Notes under the pieces: generated by a model
Databases searched by the model: none
What the model was told of the DNA's origin: nothing
The model's input: the letters and a program-made list of their open reading frames with translations, nothing else
Assembly (NCBI GenBank): GCA_016290615.1
Contig: JAEEUS010000011.1
Location: 1-54,211, forward strand
Direction of reading: 5' to 3'
Source of the DNA: Lachnospiraceae bacterium
GTDB taxonomy: Bacteria; Bacillota; Clostridia; Lachnospirales; Lachnospiraceae
Length of the DNA: 54,211 nt
Position numbers and translations under genes: made by a program
Part shown: piece after piece, positions 44,902-53,447 of the stretch
Position numbering within the stretch: position 1 is the stretch's first letter
How the letters are laid out: each line of letters starts with the position of its first letter

Positions 44902-45144
44902 TTAGATTGACTGATGGAATGTACGAGAGATAACGTCTGCCTGCTGTTCAGGTGTAAGCTTGATGAAGTTTACAGCGTATCCTGATACACGGATAGTAAG
45001 CTGAGGATAGTTCTCAGGATGTGCCTGAGCATCTAAAAGTGTCTCTCTGTTCAATACATTAACGTTAAGGTGATGTCCACCCTTTGTTGCATAGCCATCT
45101 AATAATGATACAAGGTTGTTAACCTGTGCTGCTGATGCTGCCAT
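44902..45144 (-). CDS. Autonomous glycyl-radical domain of pyruvate formate-lyase
   Basis: 80-residue protein equal to the C-terminal domain of PFL. It opens with [20 protein letters not shown] and carries the radical loop RVSGYAVNF with radical glycine Gly55, exactly 25 residues before the C-terminus as in one-piece PFL. It resembles YfiD/GrcA, a spare radical domain in E. coli, but here there is no one-piece PFL gene in the window, so it is likely the essential second subunit. Strong own SD (AAGGAGG, 8 bp before the ATG). Same operon as the catalytic fragment; the C-terminus TRF-like end (ISRTFHQSI) matches PFL. Confidence 0.92.
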   Translation of the reverse strand: MAASAAQVNNLVSLLDGYATKGGHHLNVNVLNRETLLDAQAHPENYPQLTIRVSGYAVNFIKLTPEQQADVISRTFHQSI

Positions 45145-45168
45145 AATGATTTCCTCCTTATAATATGA

Positions 45169-45369
45169 TTAATCGTCAATACCTTCATGTAATGTCGGAA
45201 CGCTGCAAGCCATGGGGTTCTTTGAGCAATCCACACACCCGAGGGTCTGTACTTCCTTGGCTGCTGCATCCATACTCTCGTCCACATCAACATTGACATG
45301 TCCTACGCCGTTTGTCATACCGGCATCAAGCTGTGCTACCAAATCATCTATCATACTCTTCTGATCCAT
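45169..45369 (-). CDS. 66-residue protein resembling the PFL radical domain, with Cys motif
   Basis: Lies between the PFL catalytic gene and the radical-domain gene, with its own SD (AAAGGAG, 8 bp before the ATG). Residues 7-29 align without gaps to residues 8-30 of the 80-residue protein, with 10 of 23 identical: shared LV, LD, T-G, GH, NV and V positions around GVGHVNVDV. After that the sequence departs completely. There is no R-V-S-G-Y radical loop; instead the C-terminus has CVDCSKNPMAC (Cys45, 48, 55) and an acidic end. I do not recognise a named family. It could be a decoy, assembly factor or redox regulator that docks to the PFL core. Confidence 0.8.
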   Translation of the reverse strand: MDQKSMIDDLVAQLDAGMTNGVGHVNVDVDESMDAAAKEVQTLGCVDCSKNPMACSVPTLHEGIDD

Positions 45370-45410
45370 ACTTAGCGCTCCTTTCTACATGAATAAGTTA
45401 AGTTACTTAA

Positions 45411-47450
45411 TTATTTGTTAAGATCGATCTCGATATCACCTGCAAATACCTGATCCTCTTTACCAAGAGCACCGGGGATGATGGTGAACGTGTTAGAGAT
45501 ACCATCCTGTGAATGGTTGAACGGAAGCTTAGATACTGATGACAGTGAAGCTACTGCACCGTGAGTATCACGTCCGTGCATCGGGTTAGCACCGGGAGCG
45601 AAAGGCTGACCTTTCTTACGTCCGTCAGGTGTGTTACCTGTTGCCTTACCATATGTAACGTTAGAAGTAATTGTAAGAACTGACATTGTCGGGAATCCAT
45701 CTCTGTATGTATGATGTCTTCTGATCATTGTCATGAACTTCTTAACGAGGTTCTTAGCGATCTCGTCAGCTCTGTCATCATCGTTACCGTATTTAGGGAA
45801 GTCGCCTGTCGTCTCGAAGTCAACGATTACGCCGTCCTCATCTCTTATGCACTTAACCTGTGCATACTTGATAGCTGAAAGCGAGTCAGTAACAACTGAA
45901 AGACCAGCCATACCTGTTGCGAAGTAACGAAGTACGTCTCTGTCATGAAGAGCCATCTGTGCTCTCTCGTAGCAGTACTTGTCATGCATGTAGTGGATGA
46001 TGTTAAGAGTGTTAACATATACATCTGCGAGCCACTCCATCATATCCTCGTACTTAGCCATTACATCATCGTAGTCAAGGATGTCGCCTTCAACAGGACG
46101 GTACTTAGGACCAACCTGCTTCTTTGTAACTTCATCAACACCGCCGTTTAATGCGTACAGCAAGCACTTAGCAAGGTTAGCACGAGCTCCGAAGAACTGC
46201 ATCTGCTTACCGATTACCATTGAAGATACGCAGCAAGCGATACCGTAGTCATCACCGTGTGTTACTCTCATAAGGTCATCGTTCTCATACTGAACAGAAG
46301 ATGTTGTGATAGAGATCTTTGCGCAGTACTTCTTGAATGCGATGGGAAGTCTTGTAGACCAGAGAACTGTAAGGTTGGGCTCGGGAGCTGCACCAAGGTT
46401 CTCAAGTGTATGTAAGTAACGGAATGAGCTCTTTGTTACCATAGGACGTCCGTCAACACCAACACCACCGATAGACTCTGTAACCCAAACCGGATCACCT
46501 GCGAATATCTGGTTGTACTCAGGTGTACGAGCGAACTTAACGCAACGAAGCTTCATTACGAAGTGATCGATGAACTCCTGGATCTGCTCTTCTGTAAATG
46601 TTCCGTTCTTTAAGTCTCTCTCTGCGTAGCAGTCGATGAATGTAGAAGTACGTCCGAGTGACATTGCTGCACCGTTCTGCTCCTTAACTGCTGAGAGGTA
46701 ACCGAAGTATGTAGCCTGGATAGCTTCCTGTACGTTTGTAGCAGGCTTAGAGATATCACATCCGTAAGATGCAGCCATCTCCTTCATAAGCTTAAGAGCT
46801 ACGATCTGCTCTGAGATCTCTTCACGAAGACGGATAACATCATCTGTCATAACACGTCCTGTAGAAGCCTTCTGCTCTTCCTTATCCTCGATAAGTCTGT
46901 CGATACCGTAAAGAGCGATTCTTCTGTAGTCACCGATGATACGTCCTCTTCCGTATGCATCCGGAAGACCTGTGATTACGTGTGATGAACGGCAAGCTCT
47001 CATTTCAGCGTTGTAAGCATCGAAACAACCTGCGTTGTGTGTCTTACGATGAACTGAGAAGAACTCACTGATCTCAGGGTCAACTGTGTATCCGTTATCT
47101 GCACATGCCTTCTCTGCCATTCTGATACCGCCGTAAGGCTGCATTGAACGCTTGAAGGGCTTATCTGTCTGGAAACCTACGATCTTTTCCTTTGACTTGT
47201 CAAGGTAGCCAGGTCCGTGAGAAGTGATTGTTGAGATAACCTTTGTGTCCATATCAAGAACGCCGCCGGCTTCTCTTTCCTTCTTCTGAAGATCAAGTAC
47301 CTGTGCCCACAAATCCTTTGTGTTCTGTGTAGGGTCTGCAAGGAAGCTCTCATCTCCGTCATAGGGAGTGTAGTTCTTCTGGATGAAATCACGTACGTTG
47401 ATTTCTTCTTCCCACTTGCCGCCTACAAAATCTGTCCATTCTGGTCTCAT
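45411..47450 (-). CDS. pflB: Pyruvate formate-lyase catalytic subunit (split, lacks glycyl-radical domain)
   Basis: Carries the pyruvate + CoA to acetyl-CoA + formate chemistry. 679 residues match the PFL barrel; the catalytic pair Cys406-Cys407 is in [28 protein letters not shown] and [18 protein letters not shown] are typical. It ends in a stop about where one-piece PFL enters its C-terminal radical domain, right after [10 protein letters not shown]. With the 80-residue protein the total is 759, the length of E. coli PFL. SD AGGAGG 7 bp before the ATG and a strong promoter. The codon choice looks like that of a highly expressed gene. A frameshift is unlikely since separate start sites follow. 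Confidence 0.93.
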   Translation of the reverse strand: MRPEWTDFVGGKWEEEINVRDFIQKNYTPYDGDESFLADPTQNTKDLWAQVLDLQKKEREAGGVLDMDTKVISTITSHGPGYLDKSKEKIVGFQTDKPFKRSMQPYGGIRMAEKACADNGYTVDPEISEFFSVHRKTHNAGCFDAYNAEMRACRSSHVITGLPDAYGRGRIIGDYRRIALYGIDRLIEDKEEQKASTGRVMTDDVIRLREEISEQIVALKLMKEMAASYGCDISKPATNVQEAIQATYFGYLSAVKEQNGAAMSLGRTSTFIDCYAERDLKNGTFTEEQIQEFIDHFVMKLRCVKFARTPEYNQIFAGDPVWVTESIGGVGVDGRPMVTKSSFRYLHTLENLGAAPEPNLTVLWSTRLPIAFKKYCAKISITTSSVQYENDDLMRVTHGDDYGIACCVSSMVIGKQMQFFGARANLAKCLLYALNGGVDEVTKKQVGPKYRPVEGDILDYDDVMAKYEDMMEWLADVYVNTLNIIHYMHDKYCYERAQMALHDRDVLRYFATGMAGLSVVTDSLSAIKYAQVKCIRDEDGVIVDFETTGDFPKYGNDDDRADEIAKNLVKKFMTMIRRHHTYRDGFPTMSVLTITSNVTYGKATGNTPDGRKKGQPFAPGANPMHGRDTHGAVASLSSVSKLPFNHSQDGISNTFTIIPGALGKEDQVFAGDIEIDLNK

Positions 47451-47516
47451 TTGCTATGCCTCCTATAAAAAAATAAATTAATAATGTTTTATGTATGACT
47501 GTTGTGTCGTATGTTA

Positions 47517-47545
47517 ATTATAATTGTGAAATTTACTTAAATCAA
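47517..47545 (-). promoter_or_regulatory. Promoter for the pfl operon
   Basis: Minus-strand TTGATT (47540-47545), 17-bp spacer, perfect TATAAT (47517-47522). The -35/-10 interval contains the half-site TTGTGAAAT on the plus strand, which resembles one arm of a Rex redox operator, but the second arm is poor. Confidence 0.72.
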
Positions 47546-47595
47546 CATGTTACCTTGTTCTTTTTTTCATACATAAAGCACTTTGAGCCTTTTTC

Positions 47596-47623
47596 TTGTT
47601 TTTATTTTCATACAATTTATAAT
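47596..47623 (+). promoter_or_regulatory. Promoter for the DUF1858 gene
   Basis: TTGTTT (47596-47601), 16-bp spacer, TATAAT (47618-47623). It is divergent from the pfl promoter about 50 bp away, so one bound regulator could affect both. Confidence 0.6.
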
Positions 47624-47683
47624 TGCCTTTAAAATGAAAATGTGATAACTTGTTCTATACAAGAAAAAACGGAGGTACATATC

Positions 47684-47875
47684 ATGACAGGTATTACAAG
47701 AGATATGACTATAGGTGATATATTAAGAACCAATCCCCAGGTTGCATCAGTGCTCATGGAAGCAGGGATGCACTGCTTGGGCTGTCCCGCTTCACAGGGT
47801 GAGAGCCTTGAGGAGGCAGCTATGGTACACGGACTTGATATAGACGCTCTTATGTCTGCTATCGAAGCTTTCTGA
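47684..47875 (+). CDS. DUF1858 / redox-disulfide domain protein
   Basis: 63-residue single-domain protein of the DUF1858 family, often found next to hybrid-cluster proteins. It has the fingerprint [20 protein letters not shown], then CLGC (Cys31, Cys34), which can form a redox disulfide. Strong SD CGGAGG 8 bp before the ATG; the open frame upstream (to 47642) is not needed. It is the divergent neighbour of the split PFL. It could sense redox state or supply thiol chemistry to the pfl system, but the family's function is not settled. Terminator directly after. Confidence 0.85.
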   Translation: MTGITRDMTIGDILRTNPQVASVLMEAGMHCLGCPASQGESLEEAAMVHGLDIDALMSAIEAF

Positions 47876-47885
47876 TTTAAACAGA

Positions 47886-47917
47886 CAAAATCCCGGGTTT
47901 AAAACCCGGGATTTTTT
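47886..47917. terminator. Bidirectional terminator between DUF1858 and mecA
   Basis: ATCCCGGGT pairs perfectly with ACCCGGGAT, followed by seven T. An A run on the left lets it also end mecA, which converges from the right. Confidence 0.88.
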
Positions 47918-47932
47918 TATTTCTTTACATTA

Positions 47933-48691
47933 TTACATTACCTTTGATAAAGACTGTATCGCGTTATCTTCTATAACGCACTCGTAATGCTCCTTAAAGT
48001 AGTATTCACTTGTCGGAAGCATCTTCTCAAGCTTTCCGTACTCGGAAAGAATGTTGCAGGCTTTGTTGTAGCTTTCGGTAGAACTCTCTGTCTTGCTTAA
48101 GACGAGCATGTATCTTCCGCTTCTCTCATCCTTGAACAATGAATTCTTGTCATCATATATCCCGCCTAAGACAACACTGGGACGGATGACTGATGCCATT
48201 GAATCAAATGAAAAGATCTTTGCGGCATATGTCTGTTCACTGCTTTCCTCAGCGGAAGCATCTGTCTGATCGTTCTCTGCTTTTCCAAGGATCTGTGCTG
48301 CTTCCTTTTTAAGCTTCTTGAACAGATCCATAACTTCATCCTGTGAATGAACAATCGTATCATCTACAAGATCTGAATCCGCATCGAAATCATCATCCTC
48401 TGAATCGGGAGCAAATCTTGAAAATCTCGTATCGAGCTCTTCAGGATCCTCAACCTTTGTAATTATTAAAACTATGCAATCCGCGCTGATCGGTATCGCT
48501 TCTATCATAAGAGGGATGTTATCCGCTTCGAAGCCGAACTTCAAAGCTGCCTGCTGCATCATATCCCTAAAGAGGTTTTTAGCCTTTTCAGTTCCGTATG
48601 CAATTTCACTGAGCTTGAGTTCTCTGTCCGCCAGATCTGCTTTTGTAAGCGTGCAGCGTATCTGATTGTCATTGACTTTTTCAATCTTCAT
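47933..48691 (-). CDS. mecA: Adaptor protein MecA
   Basis: Adaptor that delivers substrates to the ClpC protease. 252 residues from the ATG at 48691 (GAGGAGG 8 bp upstream); an open frame to 48805 has no start site. N-terminal substrate domain with MKIEKVNDNQIRCTLTKADL (1-20), an acidic linker (about 95-125), and a C-terminal ClpC-binding domain with YYDN-type repeats (YFKEHYECVIEDNAIQS near the end). Targets are not evident; the competence role is specific to Bacillus. It has its own strong promoter. Confidence 0.87.
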   Translation of the reverse strand: MKIEKVNDNQIRCTLTKADLADRELKLSEIAYGTEKAKNLFRDMMQQAALKFGFEADNIPLMIEAIPISADCIVLIITKVEDPEELDTRFSRFAPDSEDDDFDADSDLVDDTIVHSQDEVMDLFKKLKKEAAQILGKAENDQTDASAEESSEQTYAAKIFSFDSMASVIRPSVVLGGIYDDKNSLFKDERSGRYMLVLSKTESSTESYNKACNILSEYGKLEKMLPTSEYYFKEHYECVIEDNAIQSLSKVM

Positions 48692-48758
48692 AGGCTTTAC
48701 CTCCTCATAGTATTTTTCGGCTAAAATGAGCACAAAGTTTACTCTATTTAGTATCTGT

Positions 48759-48786
48759 ATTGTACCAAATGTAGTTTCATTGTCAA
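48759..48786 (-). promoter_or_regulatory. Promoter for mecA
   Basis: Minus-strand TTGACA (48781-48786), 16-bp spacer, TACAAT (48759-48764), about 65 bp before the start. Confidence 0.72.
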
Positions 48787-48850
48787 TAGAAAGGCACGCG
48801 GGCACGACAGATTTTATAAAAAAATAATAATTGTACTCTTCAAAACTTCC

Positions 48851-48879
48851 TTGTTATATCCGATTTAATGTATTAGAAT
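48851..48879 (+). promoter_or_regulatory. Promoter for the ferredoxin gene
   Basis: TTGTTA (48851-48856), 17-bp spacer, TAGAAT (48874-48879), 54 bp before the ATG; SD AAGGAGG follows. Confidence 0.65.
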
Positions 48880-48933
48880 AAACGTACCGGGATTTAACCG
48901 GTTGTGTATTAAATCTTAAGGAGGTTTTACATT

Positions 48934-49104
48934 ATGGCATATTGTATCGGTGATTCATGCATCAGCTGCGGTTCTTGTGAAGGTCAGTGCCCTGTTGGCG
49001 CTATCAGCATGGGAGACGGACAGTTCGTTATCGATGAGACACTCTGCATCGACTGCGGAAGTTGTGCAGGTCAGTGCCCCGTTGGCGCTATCTCTGAGGG
49101 CTAA
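48934..49104 (+). CDS. 2[4Fe-4S] ferredoxin, clostridial type
   Basis: 56-residue electron carrier with two CxxCxxCxxxC clusters: Cys9, 12, 15, 19 and Cys38, 41, 44, 48, plus a ninth Cys at position 4. Length and pattern match the small clostridial ferredoxins, which serve hydrogenase, pyruvate:ferredoxin oxidoreductase and Rnf reactions. The two halves are near-repeats, including a 25-bp DNA block with one difference. SD AAGGAGG, own promoter and terminator. No partner gene is adjacent. Confidence 0.93.
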   Translation: MAYCIGDSCISCGSCEGQCPVGAISMGDGQFVIDETLCIDCGSCAGQCPVGAISEG

Positions 49105-49128
49105 TGCAATAGAGAATCGAAAGACGAT

Positions 49129-49157
49129 AAAAAACCCGGCTTATGCCGGGATTTTTT
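49129..49157. terminator. Bidirectional terminator between ferredoxin and dnaB
   Basis: CCCGGC pairs with GCCGGG around TTAT, with A and T runs on each side. It overlaps the last base pairs of the dnaB stop codon. Confidence 0.87.
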
Positions 49158-50508
49158 ATTGTGATTCTTCTTTTCTTTTCTTTTCCAGATTTCTGAACAT
49201 TGTATACTGAGGAAGCCATGCAAGCTCGACCGTTCCAACCGGGCCGTTACGCTGCTTACCTATTATTATCTCTGAAATGTTTTTCTTTTCTGTATCCTTA
49301 TTATAGTAATCCTCTCTGTAGATGAACATTACCACATCGGCATCCTGCTCTATTGCACCGGATTCTCTTAAGTCAGACATCATAGGTCTGTGATCTGGTC
49401 TCTGTTCTACCGCTCGGCTTAACTGGCTGAGAGCTATTACAGGAACATTTAGTTCTCTTGCAAGTCCCTTAAGCGATCTTGAGATCTCTGAGATTTCCTG
49501 CTGTCTTGAATCGGATCTGCCACTTCCAGTCATCAGCTGAAGATAGTCTATGATGATTATATCGAGAGGATGATCCATCTTATACTTTCTGCACTTGCTT
49601 CTGAGTTCTCCTATAGAGATACCCGGAGTATCATCTATTATAAGATTTGATGATCCTATGACACCTGCGGATTCAACAAGCTTTTCCCATTCACTGTCAT
49701 CAAGCTTTCCGTTTCTCAAATGCTGGGCATCGACTCTTGACTCAAGCGAGAATATACGATTTACAAGCTGCTCCTTACTCATCTCGAGCGAGAAGATGAC
49801 AACACCCTTCTTTTCTTTGAATGCCATATGCTGGGCTACATTTAAAACAAAGGCTGTCTTACCCATTGAAGGTCTTGCAGCTATCAAGACCAGATCTGAC
49901 GGCTGCATTCCCGATGTCATGTAATCAAGATCCGCAAATCCGGTAGGTATTCCTGTAACCGTACCCTTTGCCATGTAGGCTGCCTGTATACGATCAAGAG
50001 CATTTACAACAACCTGTCTTATGGGAGTGATCTCGCCGGTGTTTCTCTTCTGTACCAGCTCAAACACCTTTCTCTCAGTGGTATCCAGAATAGTCTCCAT
50101 AGGCTCTTTAGCCTCATAGCAGGTATTCTCGATATCGCCCATGAGCTTTATCATTTTCCTTAAGGTCGATCTGTCTGCCACTATCTGCGCATATGATCTT
50201 AGGTTATATGATGTAGGAACGTTTGCAACAATGTTTCCTATATATTCAAGACTGCTGACTTCCGGCGGAACATCCTTTTCCTTTAATCTGTCCTGAAGGG
50301 TTACCGGATCGACGGGTTTCCCTTCATTATATAGTTCCACCATCGCATCAAAAATAATACCCAGCTGCTTGTTGTAAAAATCATCCGCACTTATTATCTC
50401 GGACGCAACTGCGATGCCTTCTCTGTCTATGAGCATGGAGCCGATAACAGACTGTTCGGCTTCCCTGCTGTTTGGTAGGGTTCTTCTGAGTATTGCTTCT
50501 TCTGACAT
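49156..50508 (-). CDS. dnaB: Replicative DNA helicase DnaB
   Basis: Hexameric 5'-3' helicase at the replication fork. 450 residues: an N-terminal DnaB domain (about 8-110), a linker and a RecA-like domain with Walker A ARPSMGKTA (211-219), then IIIDYLQLMTG (Walker B) and LSQLSRAVEQRPDHRPMMSD (DnaB motifs). Follows rplI by 2 bp, the usual gdpP-rplI-dnaB order. Standard length, no intein. Confidence 0.95.
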   Translation of the reverse strand: MSEEAILRRTLPNSREAEQSVIGSMLIDREGIAVASEIISADDFYNKQLGIIFDAMVELYNEGKPVDPVTLQDRLKEKDVPPEVSSLEYIGNIVANVPTSYNLRSYAQIVADRSTLRKMIKLMGDIENTCYEAKEPMETILDTTERKVFELVQKRNTGEITPIRQVVVNALDRIQAAYMAKGTVTGIPTGFADLDYMTSGMQPSDLVLIAARPSMGKTAFVLNVAQHMAFKEKKGVVIFSLEMSKEQLVNRIFSLESRVDAQHLRNGKLDDSEWEKLVESAGVIGSSNLIIDDTPGISIGELRSKCRKYKMDHPLDIIIIDYLQLMTGSGRSDSRQQEISEISRSLKGLARELNVPVIALSQLSRAVEQRPDHRPMMSDLRESGAIEQDADVVMFIYREDYYNKDTEKKNISEIIIGKQRNGPVGTVELAWLPQYTMFRNLEKKRKEESQ

Positions 50509-50510
50509 AT

Positions 50511-50960
50511 CTAATTCTGTTCTTTAACTTTTACCTTGAGTGAGCCTGTAACCTGAGGATGCAGCTTGACCTTTACATCAAATACACCAAAGGATCTGAT
50601 GGGTTCCGCAAGCTGTATCTTCTTTTTATCAACATCAACCTTGCACTGATCCTTGAAAGCCTGTGCTATTTCCTTGCCGGTTACGGATCCGAAAAGCTTT
50701 CCGCCTTCTCCGGCTTTTATAAGTATCGTTACCTCTTTTGATTCAAGCTCCTTTGCAAAGGCCTGAGCCGCCTCAAGCTGCTCCTGGGCGATCTTTGCAT
50801 CATTGTTTTTCTTGAGCTTAAGGTCATTCATGTTTGATGCGTTTGCCTCAACACCGAGGTTCTTTTTCAGGATGCAGTTACGTGCATACCCTTCATTAAC
50901 ATCAACTATGTCACCCTTTTTTCCAAGGCTCTTTACATCTTCGAGTAGTATTATCTTCAT
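50511..50960 (-). CDS. rplI: 50S ribosomal protein L9
   Basis: 149-residue L9. The N-terminal domain signature MKIILLEDVKSLGKKGDIVD and GYARNCILKK is followed by a helical linker and a C-terminal domain ending GSLKVKVKEQN. Its ATG overlaps the gdpP stop by one base (TAATG), so it is translationally coupled. Confidence 0.97.
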   Translation of the reverse strand: MKIILLEDVKSLGKKGDIVDVNEGYARNCILKKNLGVEANASNMNDLKLKKNNDAKIAQEQLEAAQAFAKELESKEVTILIKAGEGGKLFGSVTGKEIAQAFKDQCKVDVDKKKIQLAEPIRSFGVFDVKVKLHPQVTGSLKVKVKEQN

Positions 50961-53008
50961 TATATATCTCCCTCATCAAGCATCTTGTCCAATGTATATT
51001 TGAGCTGTGCCATTGCTTCATCAACAGTCACGCCTTCAAGCTGACAGCCCGCCATGTTGATATGACCGCCGCCTCCCATTCTTTCCATTATTATCTGCAC
51101 ATTGACTTCATCTATGGATCTGGCGCTTATATATACCTTATCCTGATAAGGCGTACATACAAAGCTGCCTTTTACTCCCTTTATATTGAGCAGATCGTTT
51201 GCTGCCTGGGCACCTACTTCGGTAGGACTCTGGATGCCCTGTTCAGCAGTGCAGGATGAGATGGCAAATGCATCTCTGTAAACGATCGCATGGCTGACTG
51301 TATCGGCTTTTGCCTTATAAGAATCCGCATCATCCCTGAACAGCTTTCTTACACGTGATACATCCGCTCCGGCTCTTCTTAAGTATGCCGCAGCTTCAAA
51401 TGTCCTTACACCGGTCTTAGTCATAAAGTTGCTCGTATCGAGCATCATGCCGGAATAGAGTATATCAGCTTCCTCAGCTTTAAGCTTTATACCGTCTGAA
51501 ATATACTGCAGTATCTCTGTTACCATTTCACATGCCGAAGAAGCATATGCTTCTACATATGAAAGAGTTGCATTCTCTATAGTCTCAGTACCCTGTCTGT
51601 GATGATCGAGTACGACTATAGACTTACACATTTTAAGAAGCTCAGGACATTCCGTAATGCTGGGCTTGTTTACATCAACTACTACGAGTACTGCTCCGCT
51701 TCCGGCAAGGTCTACAGCCTGCTCGCCCGTAACCAGCATATCATCTTCAAAATCATCCTGGCTTACATACAGATCGCGCATAGGTTTTAATGAAGCCGAT
51801 ACATCATTTATAACGATATGCGCCTTACGCTCAAGTGTCTTTGCGATACGGGCTATACCAACAGATGCACCGAAGCTGTCAACATCACCCATACGATGAC
51901 CCATGATAAGAACACGGTCCTTGCTGGTAATGATCTCATGAAGGGCATGAGCTTTTACTCTGGCTTTTACTCGTGTATTCTTCTCAACCTGCTGGCTCTT
52001 TCCGCCGTAGTAGGTTATCTGATCGTTAGTCTTTACAACAGCCTGATCTCCGCCTCGTCCGAGTGCAAGATCTATCGCTGCTCTGGCAAACTCATAATTC
52101 TGTGAATAGGTAAGTCCGTCGAGACCGACACCCATACTGATCGTCACTGACATCTCGTTACCTATGTTAACAGTCTTGACTTCTTCCAGGATATCGAACT
52201 TGCTCTCCTGAAGCTGCTTAACAGACTTCTTTCTGAGTATGATAAGGAACTTATCCTTTTCTATCTTCTTTGATATACCGTCAAGTGATGATATATACTT
52301 ATTGATCTTTCTGTCGATGAGAGCTGTAAGAAGTGAACGTCTTACTTCCTCGACACTTTCAAGCGCTTCATCGTAGTTATCAAGATACAGCAGAGCAACA
52401 GCAAGGGACTGATCATCGTTTTCCCTGAGGGCTATCTTTAAGGCAGTCTCGTCAAACATATAAAGTGCTGTCATATATCCTTCATAACCGTCACCGTCCA
52501 CAAGATCACTGTGCCTTATCATGCCATCAAGGGCTATCCTTCTGTATCTGGCGCTGAATTCCCTGTTATCATAGGATATCGGTAAAATACCGTAGTCCTC
52601 TTCTCCGTTTAATTTATCAAGCGTAACCTCTGAGAAAACCGATGTGATAGATCTTCCGGATGCGCTCTTTTTATGGATCAGATCCTCAAATTCATGGTTG
52701 CTCCATATGATCTTTCCATCCTCATCCAAAAGTGCATAAGGAAGTTCCATCTCTTTAAGAAGCTTACTCTGAACCTGGCCGTATTCCGTAGCAAAGCTTA
52801 CCAGATCATCTACTATGATATTTCCTTTTCTGACATACAGAACAAGGAATATGATAAAACTGATCACTGCAGTAATGCCTATACCCAGTCCGGCATACTG
52901 CGGGAAAAATGCGACTATGATGGCAACGATCGCCAGCATAATGGTGATATATAAGAGTGCATACAGATACAGGTGCAGCGCACCTTTTACCTTAATCTTT
53001 GATCTCAT
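50960..53008 (-). CDS. gdpP: c-di-AMP phosphodiesterase GdpP
   Basis: Membrane enzyme degrading c-di-AMP, which controls potassium and wall homeostasis. 682 residues: two membrane helices (about 13-60), a PAS-like domain, a degenerate GGDEF domain (about 170-305) and a DHH/DHHA1 phosphodiesterase domain with GHRMGDVDSFGASVG, VVVDVNKPS and VLDHHRQGTE, then GGGGHINMAGCQL. It lies between rpsR and rplI, as in many Firmicutes. SD is weak and distant (AAAGGA), suggesting modest translation. Its promoter is an extended -10. Confidence 0.94.
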   Translation of the reverse strand: MRSKIKVKGALHLYLYALLYITIMLAIVAIIVAFFPQYAGLGIGITAVISFIIFLVLYVRKGNIIVDDLVSFATEYGQVQSKLLKEMELPYALLDEDGKIIWSNHEFEDLIHKKSASGRSITSVFSEVTLDKLNGEEDYGILPISYDNREFSARYRRIALDGMIRHSDLVDGDGYEGYMTALYMFDETALKIALRENDDQSLAVALLYLDNYDEALESVEEVRRSLLTALIDRKINKYISSLDGISKKIEKDKFLIILRKKSVKQLQESKFDILEEVKTVNIGNEMSVTISMGVGLDGLTYSQNYEFARAAIDLALGRGGDQAVVKTNDQITYYGGKSQQVEKNTRVKARVKAHALHEIITSKDRVLIMGHRMGDVDSFGASVGIARIAKTLERKAHIVINDVSASLKPMRDLYVSQDDFEDDMLVTGEQAVDLAGSGAVLVVVDVNKPSITECPELLKMCKSIVVLDHHRQGTETIENATLSYVEAYASSACEMVTEILQYISDGIKLKAEEADILYSGMMLDTSNFMTKTGVRTFEAAAYLRRAGADVSRVRKLFRDDADSYKAKADTVSHAIVYRDAFAISSCTAEQGIQSPTEVGAQAANDLLNIKGVKGSFVCTPYQDKVYISARSIDEVNVQIIMERMGGGGHINMAGCQLEGVTVDEAMAQLKYTLDKMLDEGDI

Positions 53009-53063
53009 AAATAATCTACGCTATCCTTTTAATCCACATAAGTGGTGACAACACACCTTTTTT

Positions 53064-53072
53064 ATCATACCA
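53064..53072 (-). promoter_or_regulatory. Extended -10 promoter for gdpP-rplI-dnaB
   Basis: Minus-strand TGG followed by TATGAT, about 55 bp before the gdpP start; no good -35. It lies just after the rpsR terminator, so this operon has independent transcription. Confidence 0.45.
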
Positions 53073-53098
53073 CTTTTATATGTTTTTTACCATAAGAA

Positions 53099-53139
53099 CA
53101 AAAAGACACTTTCCGGAGCAAAACCGAAAAGTGTCTTTT
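53099..53139 (-). terminator. Terminator after rpsF-ssb-rpsR
   Basis: On the minus strand AAAAGACAC pairs with GTGTCTTTT, extended by further pairs towards a small loop, then TTTTTG. About 14 bp after the rpsR stop. Confidence 0.85.
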
Positions 53140-53153
53140 TAATGTACTACCTA

Positions 53154-53420
53154 TTACTCTGCAACGTAAGGCATAAGAGCTAAGTGACGAGCTCTCTTAA
53201 CAGCAACTGTAAGTGCTCTCTGATGCTTAGCACAGTTTCCTGTGATCCTTCTGGGAAGGATCTTGCCGCGCTCTGATACGTATCTCTTAAGCTTAGCTGT
53301 ATCTTTGTAATCTATAGTATTATCTTTTCCACAAAAAACGCAAACTTTTTTTCTTCTGCGCATTCCGCCGGGTCTTCTCTTAGGACCGTCAGCGCTACGC
53401 TCTGTCTTATTAAAAGCCAT
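53154..53420 (-). CDS. rpsR: 30S ribosomal protein S18
   Basis: 88 residues with a Cys-containing N-terminal part [11 protein letters not shown], typical of the C+ form that can bind zinc, and the core [28 protein letters not shown]. Third gene of rpsF-ssb-rpsR. Confidence 0.97.
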   Translation of the reverse strand: MAFNKTERSADGPKRRPGGMRRRKKVCVFCGKDNTIDYKDTAKLKRYVSERGKILPRRITGNCAKHQRALTVAVKRARHLALMPYVAE

Positions 53421-53447
53421 TGTAATGCCTCCTATTCAAATTAAACA

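Noticed and set aside
45145-45410. Frameshift or pseudogene explanation for the broken PFL
   Set aside because: Each of the three frames has its own start codon and a good Shine-Dalgarno sequence, all motifs are intact, and the intervening protein is not a simple continuation of PFL.
47517-47545. Rex operator in the pfl promoter
   Set aside because: Only one half-site (TTGTGAAAT) is good and the second arm does not match, so it is mentioned only as a possibility and not called as a feature.
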